Source: Deltaproteobacteria bacterium | Lineage (GTDB): Bacteria; Myxococcota; UBA727; VGSZ01 | Length of the DNA stretch: 36,665 bases | Direction of reading: 5' to 3' | Assembly: GCA_020850995.1 (NCBI GenBank) | Contig: JADZDP010000055.1 | Coordinates: 1-36,665, forward strand | Part shown: positions 25,029 to 33,260 of the stretch, piece after piece | How positions within the stretch are numbered: the stretch's first letter is position 1 | Layout of the letters: every line of letters starts with the position of its first letter | The notes under the pieces: generated by a model | What the model was told of the DNA's origin: nothing | What the model saw: the letters and a program-made list of their open reading frames with translations, nothing else | Database searches by the model: none | Made by a program: the position numbers and the translations under genes

Positions 25029-26672
25029 GTGGCGAATGTAGAAATCAGCAAGCGACTGGTCCTCATCAACTCCGCGAGCACCGCGCTTACGACGCTCCTG
25101 AACCTGTCCGTCGTCGTCTGGCTGCAACAGTATCTGCTCCGGCGTGTCTCCGCCGAGGAGTACAGCCTCGTACCCCTCCTCGGTGCCGTGATGGCGTTCG
25201 CTCCCTTGCTGTCGATGGTACTGACCGGCGGTCTTGGGCGGTACATCACCGTCGCCCATGCCCGCGGTGACGACGACGAGGTTACCCGCGTCTGCTCGAC
25301 CATGTTCCCGCTCCTGCTGCTGGGCGGTGTCGTGTTCCTTTGCGTCGGTCTGGGATGCGTCTGGCAAATCGAGCATCTCATCGTCATTTCGCCCGAGCAG
25401 CTCTGGGACGCACGCTTGATGCTCTCTCTCCTGGTTGTCTCTGGGGCGGTGCAGCTACCGGCTGCTGCCTTCGCCTCAGGCTTCATCGTTCGTCAGCGGC
25501 TCGTGTTGCAGGACATGATTAGCGTCGGCTGCCAGCTCTTCCGACTGCTGCTGCTGTTTGGGCTCCTCTTCGGCGTCAGTACTCGCGTGTTATGGATAAC
25601 GGTCGCGACCGTTGCGGGCGACGTGCTCGCGCTCGCCATCGCGACCCCGGTCTCGATGCGCCTCTTGCCCGCCCAGCGCTTCCGTCGAGCATCGATCAAG
25701 TGGTCGTTGGCGCGCGAGCTCACCAGCTATGGTGGTTGGAGTCTCGTCAATCAAATCGCTCAGACGGCCAAGCTCGCGATGGATCCGGTCATCCTGAACC
25801 GTTTCTCCTCGGCCGCCGAGGTCGCGACCTTCAACGTTGGTGGTCTCGCCCCGCGACAGTTCCCGGCCCTGGTAGGACCACTCTGTCGCCCCTTCATCCC
25901 GGTCTTTGCGATGCTTCACGCAACCGGCGACTTCGCACGTTTGAGCCGCACGTACCTGCGAACCGGTCGATACAACGGCTGGGTCGTTCTGACCGTTGCC
26001 GTACCAGCAATCGTCTTCAGTCAGGAGTTCATGTCGCTCTATCTGGGTGACCGCTACCCTGGGGCTGCGCTGGTCATGGCAATGCTCCTGGGTGCGCCCA
26101 TCCTGCTGTCGTGGAACGCAATGGGACAGGCCGCGCTCTACGCGGCCGGTGAGGTCAGGGCGCTCGCGACGCGGCAGCTCGCGGTGCACGCATCGAACTT
26201 GGTGCTGACGTTGGCGTTCGTTGCGCATCTTGGGCTTGGGGCGGCCGGCTCGGCCGGGGCGACGCTGGTCGCGGTCCTGTTCATCGAAACTGCGCTCATG
26301 TGGCCAGTCTGTCTGCGAGTCACGCATACGCCGCCGTCAGCATGGCTCCGTGAAGTGCTGTTGCCGACTGCACTTCCGGCCATCCCAACCATCGCTCTGT
26401 GCGTTCTCATCAAGTGGAGCGTTGGCGTTTCTAGCTGGGTCCATCTCATTGCGGCGAGCGCGCTCAGCGCGCTCTCGTATAGCGCAGCGGTTGGGGTCGT
26501 TGGCCTCCGCGACGAAGACAAGGTCGACCTCGCGGCCGTCATCGCCAAGGTGCGACGCAAGCTCGGTTCGCGCAGCAGCGGCGAGCCGACCCTCGCGCAG
26601 GCAGGGGTGGGCAGCGCGGCCGACCCTCCATCCGGCGCGACCGAAAAGAAGGAAGCCGAGCGCGGCAGCTGA
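25029..26672 (+). CDS. Polysaccharide flippase (Wzx / MATE-like oligosaccharide exporter)
   Basis: The protein has 547 residues from the GTG at 25029; an earlier in-frame GTG at 24936 is possible but adds an unusual Arg-rich stretch. It has about 12-14 hydrophobic spans (SMVLTGGLGRYITVAHARGD, LLLLGGVVFLCVGLGCVW, LLLLFGLLFGVSTRVLWITV, VLTVAVPAIVFSQEFMSLYL). The arrangement fits the polysaccharide-transporter family (PST/Wzx), which moves lipid-linked sugars across the inner membrane. The last 60 residues are charged and cytoplasmic. The 240-bp gap to the glycosyltransferase holds no gene. No polymerase or ligase gene is in the window, so the pathway is incomplete here. Base composition is like that of the glycosyltransferase. 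Confidence 0.82.
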   Translation: MANVEISKRLVLINSASTALTTLLNLSVVVWLQQYLLRRVSAEEYSLVPLLGAVMAFAPLLSMVLTGGLGRYITVAHARGDDDEVTRVCSTMFPLLLLGGVVFLCVGLGCVWQIEHLIVISPEQLWDARLMLSLLVVSGAVQLPAAAFASGFIVRQRLVLQDMISVGCQLFRLLLLFGLLFGVSTRVLWITVATVAGDVLALAIATPVSMRLLPAQRFRRASIKWSLARELTSYGGWSLVNQIAQTAKLAMDPVILNRFSSAAEVATFNVGGLAPRQFPALVGPLCRPFIPVFAMLHATGDFARLSRTYLRTGRYNGWVVLTVAVPAIVFSQEFMSLYLGDRYPGAALVMAMLLGAPILLSWNAMGQAALYAAGEVRALATRQLAVHASNLVLTLAFVAHLGLGAAGSAGATLVAVLFIETALMWPVCLRVTHTPPSAWLREVLLPTALPAIPTIALCVLIKWSVGVSSWVHLIAASALSALSYSAAVGVVGLRDEDKVDLAAVIAKVRRKLGSRSSGEPTLAQAGVGSAADPPSGATEKKEAERGS

Positions 26673-26812
26673 CCGGGCCGACCAACCCAAGGTGGGGCTC
26701 GGGCATGACCGCCGAGGCCCCTGTGGGGACACATCGATCGATGATCGCGGCCGACCCGCCCGCCGTGCAGGGCGCCGTAGGACCGTGAGCAACCTCGACG
26801 GAGGGTGGCCTA

Positions 26813-27439
26813 TCACCGTCGCCGGGATGGTGACCGCCGGCGTACTGCCGCCTGGCGCTGGACGTCGATGAGCACGCGCAAGGTCGCGCGCACACGTCGT
26901 GCTTCCTCCTGGTTGCCGGCGTTGGCCGCCGCCGAGAACGCGAGCATCTTGAGCGTGCCGAGCACCACGATGGCGAGGGCCTCGGCGGGCACGTCGTCGC
27001 GAAACACGCCGGCCCGCTGCCCATCGGCGAGCGTCTTGGCCACCGCGGCGCGCGTGTCGACGATGGCCGCGCGCAGGCGTCGCTTGGCCGCTGCTGGCAG
27101 AGCGAGGGCGAACTGGTCCGAGGTCATGAGGCGCAGCACGCCCGCATGGTTGCCGGCCATGGTGGCGCGCGCGTCGAGGAAGCGCTCGAGGCGGATACCG
27201 GGCGGCAGATCGTCCTCGGGCAAGGTGGCGCGCAGCAACGCCTCCGCGCGTTGGGCCACCTCCTCGAGGATGGCGTCGAAGGAGGCGAAATGGCGAAACA
27301 GCGCGCCGCTGGTCAGCCCCACGGCCTTGGCCAGGGTCGCCGTGGTGAGCGCCACGATGCCGTGGCTCTCGATGATGCGCAGCGCGGCGTCGGCGATCTC
27401 TTCGCGGCGCTCAGCGGTGGGGCGACGGGCCGTTGTCAT
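26813..27439 (-). CDS. TetR-family transcriptional repressor
   Basis: The protein has 208 residues. The N-terminal helix-turn-helix is typical of TetR: ERREEIADAALRIIESHGIV followed by LTTATLAKAVGLTSGALFRH and FASFDAILEEV. The C-terminal ligand-binding part is variable, as usual. The ATG at 27439 has GGAGGGGG just upstream; the open frame extends further but into the 3' end of the RND gene. It overlaps the RND gene by 29 bp, so it is the last gene of the efflux operon. It is the natural candidate to bind the CTTAC/GTAAG operator at 32150 and repress the operon that encodes it. Confidence 0.88.
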   Translation of the reverse strand: MTTARRPTAERREEIADAALRIIESHGIVALTTATLAKAVGLTSGALFRHFASFDAILEEVAQRAEALLRATLPEDDLPPGIRLERFLDARATMAGNHAGVLRLMTSDQFALALPAAAKRRLRAAIVDTRAAVAKTLADGQRAGVFRDDVPAEALAIVVLGTLKMLAFSAAANAGNQEEARRVRATLRVLIDVQRQAAVRRRSPSRRR

Positions 27440-30400
27440 GTCCCCCTCCATGGGGCGCGCTGGGCCTCCAGTCAACGAGCTTGAAGGTCTCCACGAACAC
27501 CACGTAGAGGAGCGGCACCACGCCCTTGGTGACGACCGTGGCCAGCAGGAGGCCGCCGATCTGCACCCACACGAGCTGCCGCCACATGGGACCGCCCTCG
27601 AGCGCGAGGGGCACCAGCCCACCCACCGTCGCCAGCACGGTCACCAGCACCGGTCGTAGGCGCACCAGCCCAGCGTCGATGACGGCGCGGTGCAGCTCCA
27701 CGCCCTCCTCTCTCGCCTCCTCGATGAAGTCGAAGAGCACGATGATGTGGCTGACGATGACGCCGATGAGGCTAGCCACACCGAGGAAGGCCATGAAGCC
27801 GAAATTGGTGTGCGTGACCGTGAGGCCAAGCACCACGCCCACGAGACCGAAGGGGATGGCGGCGAACACGATGAAGGGCTTGAAGAAGTGCGCGAACTGC
27901 CAAACCAGCACGAGGAAGATCAGCGCCACCGAGGTCTTGAGCGCGATCTGCACCGAGGCGAAGGCCTTGGCCTGCTGCTCCTGCTCGCCGCCGAGCTCGA
28001 AGCGGTAGCCCGGCGGCCACGGGAGGCCCGAGATGGGGTCGCGCGCCGCGGCCAGGATCACCGAGGGCAGCTCGCCGTCGAGCGGGATGGCGCCCACGGT
28101 GATGGTGCGCTCTTGGTTGTAGCGCACGATCTTCTGCGCCTCGAGCTGGTGGTTGACCTCGGCGAGCTGTTGAACCGGCACGGAGCGGCCGCTGCGGCTG
28201 CTCCACACGTAGAGGTCCTTGAGGCGCCCCGCGGCGCCGCGCTCGCCCGGGCGCATGCGCAGCACCACGTCGATGAGGCGATCGCTCTCGCGCAACTGCG
28301 TGACGGTGGCGCCGCTGAGCGCGAGCTGCGACGAGCTGGCGATGTCGGCGTGGGTGACGCCCGCCACGGCCGCCCGCCCGTCGTCGACCTCGAGGCTGAG
28401 CTTGAGGGTCTCGGCGCCCCAGTCGTCGGTGACGTCGGCGGTCTGCGGCACTGCGCGCAGGATCTCCTTGGTCTGCTCTGCCAGGCCCCGCAGCACCGCG
28501 GGGTCCGGGCCGGAGACGCGCACCTCCACCGGCATCACGGCGGGCTTGCCCGATGAGATCCGATACACCTCGAAGCGCGCGCCAGGGACCTCGGCGCGCA
28601 AGGACTTCTGCAACCTCCCGATCATCGCCTTCGAGTCGTTGGCGTCTTTGGTCTGCACGATCATCAACGCATAGGCCGCGCTCTTGGGATCGGGGCTGAC
28701 GTTGCTCCACCAGCGGGGACCGCCGTTGCCCACGAAGCTGGTGATGAGCTCGAGCTTGTCGCCCTCGCCTCGCAGGATCGTCTGGCGCGCCGCTTCGGCC
28801 ACCTGCCCAGTTGCGCGCACGTCGGAGCCCTCGGGCAAGCGCACGTGAACGTAGAAGCGGCTCATGGCTTCCTCGGGGAAGAACTGCGTGCGAATCAACG
28901 ACGCGGGCGCCAAGCCGACGGCGAGGAAGAGCACGAAGCCCATGAAGCTCTTGGCCTTGTGCGCCAGGATCCACTCGGTGACGGCGTTGTACTTCTGCGC
29001 GATGACGGCGCCGCGCCCGCCCTCTTGCAGCGCTGCCTCGTAGCCCTTCTGGCCGCGCAGCAGGTAGTAGCCGAGGAGCGGCATGAAGGTCATGGAGACG
29101 ATGCGGCTCGACAAGAGCGCGAGCGACACCACCATGGGCAACGAGTAGATGAAGTCGCCCATGGTGCCCTTGACGAGCAGCAAGGGCGCGAAGGCCACCA
29201 CGTTGGTGATGGTGGCGAACAGGATCGCCTTGGCGAGCTTGGTGGGCCCCTGCCACGCGGCGCGCTCGCGGGGCACACCCGCGGCGATCTCGCGGTTGAT
29301 GGCGTCCGAGGCGATGACGGGATCATCGACGAGCAAGCCGAGCGCGATGATGAGCGAGGCGATGGAGACCTGCTGCAGGTCGAGCTTCAAGAGGTCCATG
29401 AAGCCGAAGGTCATCGCCAGGGTGAGCGGGATGCTCGCCGCCACCAGCACGGCGCTGCGCCGCTCCATGAAGATCAGCGCGATGGCGATGACGATGGCGA
29501 TGGCCTCCGCCAGGCTGCGCATGAACTCGCCGATCTTGTGCTCGACCAGCTCCGGCTGGTTGCTGGTCTTGGCGATGATCAGGTCCTCGGGCAGCTCGCC
29601 CTCGAGGCGCTCGATGAGCAGGTCGAGCTCCTCGCCCACCTTGACCGCCTGCACACCGCTGCGCGCCTGCACGGCCACCGCGATGGACCGGCTCTTGTGC
29701 CAACCGCGCTCGTCCCGCCAGGTGAGCGCGCTGGCGTCGCTAATGGGAGTCTCGTACGCGCGGTGCACCTCCACCAGGTCGCGCACCATGAGTGGCGTGC
29801 CGTCTCTCGATGTGGCCACCACGGTGTCGAGGATCTCGCGCATGCCAGCGAAGGCGCCGCTCGGCTCCACCAGCAGCACTTGACGCCCCGTGCTGACGCT
29901 GCCGGCGGGCACGTTGACGTTGTGCGCGCGCAGAGCGTCGCCGATCTGGCGCGGGTGCACACCGAAGGAGGCGAGCTTCTCCTGCGAGTAGAGGAGGTAG
30001 ACGCGCTCGGGCACCACGCCGTGTCGGTCCACGCGGCCCACGGCCGGCAGCCGGGCGATCTCGTCGCGCAGGCGGATCGTGAAGTCGTCGAGCTCGCGAT
30101 ACGAGTACTTGTCGCCCGCATGCGCCTCGAGCTGCGCGCGCACCTCGTCGAGGCCGCGCACGCGGATCGGCCCCCACACGTCGGGATGTGGCAGCTCGCC
30201 GCCGAGCTCTTCCTGCCAGAACACCAGGTCGAGCTTCTCGAGGGCGCCGTCATCGAGCGCCAGGTAGTCGAGCGCGACGAAGCTGCCACCCCACAACACT
30301 GCGCCGTCCGCCAACGCACCCAGGGCGCGCCCGCGCGCCAGATAGCGCTCGGCCGCGCGCGCCACCGTGTCGTGCGAGATGCCCTCAGCCGGGATGAAGA

Positions 30401-30950
30401 TCGTTGCCGCATGAGAGTCTGCTGGCGACGAGCGTGCGGCGCGGTGCCGCTCGAGCTCCGTGCGAATGGCGGCGGCGCGCAGATCGAGCTCGATGTCGCT
30501 CACGGGCGGGCTCGCCACGCTGAAGGTGACGGTGGCCGTGTCGCCGAAGTGCGTATTGAGGAGCGGCTGCCCGGCTCCCGGAGGCAAGGTGGCCGTGAGC
30601 AGGTCAAGGCGCGCGCGCAGATCGGACCAGGCCGGCTCCAGCTCCGATCGCTTGGCCGTGTCCTCGAGTGTGACGAAGACGGTGGCGCTGCCGGCACGCG
30701 TGGTGGAGGTGACCTTGTCGACGTGAGGTACCTGGCCGGCCACCAGCTCGATGGGCCGCGTGATGAGGTTCTCGATGTCTTCGGCGGCCGCGCCGGGCCA
30801 CATCACCGAGACCACGGCGGTCTTGATCACCACCTCGGGGTCTTTGCGCTGCGGCATGCGCTGGTAGGCGGTGAAGCCCCACACCAGTGTGGCCACCAAC
30901 GCCACCCACGAGATGTGCCGCTTCTCCACGAAGAAGCGCGCGACGTTCAT
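27411..30950 (-). CDS. RND-family efflux transporter permease
   Basis: The protein has 1179 residues, longer than the usual 1020-1060. The topology is RND-like: first span HISWVALVATLVWGFTAYQR, then spans near residue 510 (IAIVIAIALIFMERRSAVLV) and ASLIIALGLLVDDPVIASDA, whose Asp-Asp pair matches the proton-relay Asp residues of AcrB. In the second half GVIVSHIIVLFDFIEEAREE replaces the usual V-x-x-N-A-I-L motif. An extra segment of about 110-130 residues lies in the first porter region (around 165-280, ATIFIPAEGISHDTVARAAE to GDKYSYRELDDF). The ATG at 30950 overlaps the MFP stop as ATGA. Substrate unknown; no TolC-type channel gene is in the operon. Confidence 0.92.
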   Translation of the reverse strand: MNVARFFVEKRHISWVALVATLVWGFTAYQRMPQRKDPEVVIKTAVVSVMWPGAAAEDIENLITRPIELVAGQVPHVDKVTSTTRAGSATVFVTLEDTAKRSELEPAWSDLRARLDLLTATLPPGAGQPLLNTHFGDTATVTFSVASPPVSDIELDLRAAAIRTELERHRAARSSPADSHAATIFIPAEGISHDTVARAAERYLARGRALGALADGAVLWGGSFVALDYLALDDGALEKLDLVFWQEELGGELPHPDVWGPIRVRGLDEVRAQLEAHAGDKYSYRELDDFTIRLRDEIARLPAVGRVDRHGVVPERVYLLYSQEKLASFGVHPRQIGDALRAHNVNVPAGSVSTGRQVLLVEPSGAFAGMREILDTVVATSRDGTPLMVRDLVEVHRAYETPISDASALTWRDERGWHKSRSIAVAVQARSGVQAVKVGEELDLLIERLEGELPEDLIIAKTSNQPELVEHKIGEFMRSLAEAIAIVIAIALIFMERRSAVLVAASIPLTLAMTFGFMDLLKLDLQQVSIASLIIALGLLVDDPVIASDAINREIAAGVPRERAAWQGPTKLAKAILFATITNVVAFAPLLLVKGTMGDFIYSLPMVVSLALLSSRIVSMTFMPLLGYYLLRGQKGYEAALQEGGRGAVIAQKYNAVTEWILAHKAKSFMGFVLFLAVGLAPASLIRTQFFPEEAMSRFYVHVRLPEGSDVRATGQVAEAARQTILRGEGDKLELITSFVGNGGPRWWSNVSPDPKSAAYALMIVQTKDANDSKAMIGRLQKSLRAEVPGARFEVYRISSGKPAVMPVEVRVSGPDPAVLRGLAEQTKEILRAVPQTADVTDDWGAETLKLSLEVDDGRAAVAGVTHADIASSSQLALSGATVTQLRESDRLIDVVLRMRPGERGAAGRLKDLYVWSSRSGRSVPVQQLAEVNHQLEAQKIVRYNQERTITVGAIPLDGELPSVILAAARDPISGLPWPPGYRFELGGEQEQQAKAFASVQIALKTSVALIFLVLVWQFAHFFKPFIVFAAIPFGLVGVVLGLTVTHTNFGFMAFLGVASLIGVIVSHIIVLFDFIEEAREEGVELHRAVIDAGLVRLRPVLVTVLATVGGLVPLALEGGPMWRQLVWVQIGGLLLATVVTKGVVPLLYVVFVETFKLVDWRPSAPHGGGHDNGPSPHR

Positions 30951-32113
30951 GGCAGCACCCGCACGGGCTCGCCCTCGCGCACGAGCTGGGCGCCCCGCAC
31001 GATGACGCGGTCGCCGGCCACCAAGCCTTGGCGGACGCGCACCTCGTTGCCCGCGAGGTCGCCGAGCTCCACCTCGCGCTGGGTGACGCGATCCGACTCC
31101 GGTACCAGCACCCACACGGCGAAGCCACGCGCGGCTCCCGCGCGGGACTGCGTGCTCCGCACCACGGCCTCGAGGGGAATGAGCAGCGCGCTGGCGCCGC
31201 CCTCCTGGCTCATCGCGATGCTGGCCACCATGCCGGGGCGCAGCGCACCCTCGCCGTTATGGATGCTGACCTCTACCGAGAACGAGCGCATCACCGGGTC
31301 GGCCACGGGCTGCACCTTGGTGATGGTCCCCGCCAGCGGGTCGCCAGTGACGCCCTCGACGTAGATGGGCAGCTTGCGACCGATCGTCATCTCGCCCACA
31401 CGGTGCGCGGGCACACCGAACACGACCCGCAGGCGGCTCACGTCGATGACCGTGAAGGCCGATACGCCCGGGCCAACGCTCTCACCTACCTCCACCGAGC
31501 GCCTCGCCAGCACGCCGTCGATGGGGCTCATGACGCGCGTGTCATCGACGGTGCTACGGGCGAGCGCGTGCTGCTCGGACGCGGCCAGGCGCTGTGCCCG
31601 CACCACCTCGACGTGCGCCGTTGCCGCCGCGAAGGCGCTCTCGGCACGCTCCAGCTCCGCCGCCGCGATGGCGCCCGCAGCGCGCAGCTTGCGTGCGCGC
31701 TCGAGCTCCGTGGTCGCCTGCGTCAGCGAGGACTCGGCGGCGCTCACCTGCGCGGCGGCGCTCGCAAGCGACGCAGCAGTGGCCCGTGCCTTGAGCCGCT
31801 CGTCGCTGTCGTCGAGCGTGGCCAGGAGCTCGTTGCGGCGTACCGGATCGCCCTCTTGGATGGGCCGCTTCCCCGCGTCGTCTTGCACCTCGGCGACGGT
31901 GCGCACCTTCCCCGGCACCGCGAAGGACAGGTCCACCTGTTCCCACGGCGCCAGCGAGCCGGTGAAGCGACTGAGCGCGGCGGCGTCGCGCGCTTGCACC
32001 TGGATCACCTCGACCGCGCGCGGCGGCAGGGGAAGCGGCGGCTTGGCACACGCGCCGAGGAGCCCCACCAGCGAGAGCACGCCGAGGAACAAGGGGGCAA
32101 CAGGGTGGCTCAC
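30947..32113 (-). CDS. RND efflux periplasmic adaptor (membrane fusion) lipoprotein
   Basis: The protein has 388 residues. A lipoprotein signal (LFLGVLSLVGLLGACAKPP) has a good lipobox (LGAC). Then come the barrel-sandwich half (SFAVPGKVRTVAEVQ), a long alpha-hairpin (ARATAASLASAAAQVSAAES), the second lipoyl half (DTRVMSPIDGVLARRSVEVG) and the beta-barrel domain (VVFGVPAHRVGEMTIGRKLP). This is the standard order of HlyD/AcrA-type adaptors, which link the inner-membrane pump to an outer-membrane channel. The GTG at 32113 is chosen because GGAGGT lies three bases upstream; in-frame codons further upstream overlap the promoter. It begins the MFP-RND-TetR operon. Confidence 0.9.
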   Translation of the reverse strand: MSHPVAPLFLGVLSLVGLLGACAKPPLPLPPRAVEVIQVQARDAAALSRFTGSLAPWEQVDLSFAVPGKVRTVAEVQDDAGKRPIQEGDPVRRNELLATLDDSDERLKARATAASLASAAAQVSAAESSLTQATTELERARKLRAAGAIAAAELERAESAFAAATAHVEVVRAQRLAASEQHALARSTVDDTRVMSPIDGVLARRSVEVGESVGPGVSAFTVIDVSRLRVVFGVPAHRVGEMTIGRKLPIYVEGVTGDPLAGTITKVQPVADPVMRSFSVEVSIHNGEGALRPGMVASIAMSQEGGASALLIPLEAVVRSTQSRAGAARGFAVWVLVPESDRVTQREVELGDLAGNEVRVRQGLVAGDRVIVRGAQLVREGEPVRVLP

Positions 32114-32116
32114 GGG

Positions 32117-32122
32117 ACCTCC
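32117..32122 (-). promoter_or_regulatory. Ribosome-binding site deciding the MFP start
   Basis: On the minus strand GGAGGT lies three bases before the GTG at 32113. An in-frame start at 32167 would lie upstream of the predicted transcription start. Confidence 0.6.
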
Positions 32123-32145
32123 AGGCGCTGGTGATCTGGTGCGTC

Positions 32146-32182
32146 TTGACTTACTTGTAGTAAGCACTTACTTTCCTGGCAA
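32146..32182. promoter_or_regulatory. Divergent promoter pair overlapping one operator
   Basis: On the + strand, TTGACT (32146-32151) and TACTTT (32169-32174) are 17 bp apart and face the small membrane-protein genes. On the - strand, TTGCCA (32177-32182 complement) and TACAAG (32154-32159 complement) are 17 bp apart and face the MFP gene. The two promoters overlap almost fully, so one bound repressor could close both. Confidence 0.65.
32150..32171. promoter_or_regulatory. CTTAC/GTAAG interleaved operator, likely for the TetR repressor
   Basis: The sequence reads CTTAC-TTGTA-GTAAG-CA-CTTAC: two inverted repeats share the central GTAAG. The right pair GTAAG-CA-CTTAC (32160-32171) is a perfect 12-bp palindrome; the left pair CTTAC-N5-GTAAG (32150-32164) is also perfect. 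It lies between the -35 and -10 boxes of both promoters, as expected for TetR-type repression. Confidence 0.65.
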
Positions 32183-32274
32183 GCAACCCCGGTGCACGGT
32201 GCCGTTCCACTCGGGGACGGTCGGCCGCGTCGGGACGAAAGGCAAGTGTCGACTTGCCTGGTACGGAGACCACC

Positions 32275-32718
32275 ATGACAACGACAGCAGGCAATGCCAC
32301 GACCGCGCTCGGCCCACCTTCGGGCAAGGGGTTCGGGCGCTTCGTCGCAGGCGGCCTTGCCATCCTGTTCGGCGTGGCCACCCTGGTCGAGGGCGGCCAG
32401 GTCTTGTTCGGCGGCAGCGAGGCGCGCACCGCAGCGGGCAACGTGGTGCCCTTCGTGCTCGGCTTCAACTTCGCCGCGGGCTTCTTCTACCTGGCGACCG
32501 GCGGGCTGACGATCCTGCAGAAACCCATCGCCGTCTGGCTCGCGCGCGCCCTCGGGGTCGCCACCATCGCCGTGTTCGTCGCGCTCGGCGTCCACATCCT
32601 CAACGGCGGCGCGTTCGAGAGCCGCACGGTGGTGGCGATGACCATTCGTTCGGTCTTTTGGTCGGTGCAGGCCTTGGCCTTGCCCGCCATCGTGGCCCGT
32701 GGGAGGGAACAGTCATGA
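32275..32718 (+). CDS. Small membrane protein (four predicted spans)
   Basis: The protein has 147 residues. After a 25-residue polar start, four hydrophobic segments follow (VAGGLAILFGVATLVEGGQV, NVVPFVLGFNFAAGFFYLAT, LARALGVATIAVFVALGVHI, SVFWSVQALALPAIVARG). I recognise no family. The ATG at 32275 with GGAG upstream is chosen over a TTG at 32254. It is divergent from the efflux operon and shares its operator, so it should respond to the same TetR repressor. Its stop overlaps the next gene by ATGA, so the two proteins are probably a pair. Confidence 0.75.
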   Translation: MTTTAGNATTALGPPSGKGFGRFVAGGLAILFGVATLVEGGQVLFGGSEARTAAGNVVPFVLGFNFAAGFFYLATGGLTILQKPIAVWLARALGVATIAVFVALGVHILNGGAFESRTVVAMTIRSVFWSVQALALPAIVARGREQS

Positions 32719-33122
32719 AGACAGGTCGCTACAACGCCGGCGTCGCGCTCCTCATGATGGCCGGCTACATGTTCTATGGGTTCATCCTCGTGTACCTGCG
32801 CGACTTCGCGCCCGGCAAAGAGGAGTGGATCGCGAGCTACTCCTCGGGCAAGCACTTCGAAGCGCGGCTGGCGCACGTGCACGGCGCGCTGTTCTCGCTC
32901 TTGAACCTCGCGCTCGCCTTCGTGCTGGCGCGCCTCGATGGCGCCTCGGATCGCGCTCGCACCACAGCGGCCGCCCTCGGCCTCGCGGGCTTGCTCATGC
33001 CCGCCGGCATTCTTGGCGAGGTGTACCTGGGCCTGTCGCCAGTCTTCGTGCTGGTCGGCGCCGCGGCCATGACGGCGTCGGTCGTATGGGCGGGCGTGCT
33101 GTCGCTGCGCCACTGGTCTTGA
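32715..33122 (+). CDS. Small membrane protein (about four spans), partner of upstream gene
   Basis: The protein has 135 residues. Predicted membrane segments are GVALLMMAGYMFYGFILVYL, HGALFSLLNLALAFVLARL, ALGLAGLLMPAGILGEVYLG and VFVLVGAAAMTASVVWAGVL. A conserved-looking polar loop lies between the first two (DFAPGKEEWIASYSSGKHFE). No family is recognised with confidence. GGGAGG lies eight bases upstream of the ATG at 32715. It is coupled to the preceding small membrane protein and lies downstream of the TetR-type operator. Confidence 0.7.
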   Translation: MKTGRYNAGVALLMMAGYMFYGFILVYLRDFAPGKEEWIASYSSGKHFEARLAHVHGALFSLLNLALAFVLARLDGASDRARTTAAALGLAGLLMPAGILGEVYLGLSPVFVLVGAAAMTASVVWAGVLSLRHWS

Positions 33123-33260
33123 GCGAACCGGAGACGCGCGAGCCTTTGTCAGCCAGGTTGCAGCGGTGCCCCTGCGATGAGTGTCACATTGGCCCCGGCG
33201 GTCGTTGCAGGATGCAGCGCAAGCGGCGAGACCCGGCCGATCCACGTGGAGCCCACCGCC

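Noticed and set aside
26700..26812. Short palindromes between the flippase and TetR genes (ATCGATCGAT, CCCC-TGT-GGGG)
   Set aside because: Stems are too short, no T-run follows, and symmetry of this size is expected by chance in GC-rich DNA.
28845..31364. An 839-residue + strand frame opposite the RND gene
   Set aside because: His/Asp/Arg-rich shadow translation typical of GC-rich antisense frames; the RND motifs are on the minus strand.
31365..33122. A 585-residue + strand frame ending in the small membrane protein
   Set aside because: The first 450 residues are Ser/Arg/Ala-rich shadow of the MFP gene and cross the promoter; the ATG at 32715 is coupled to the preceding gene.
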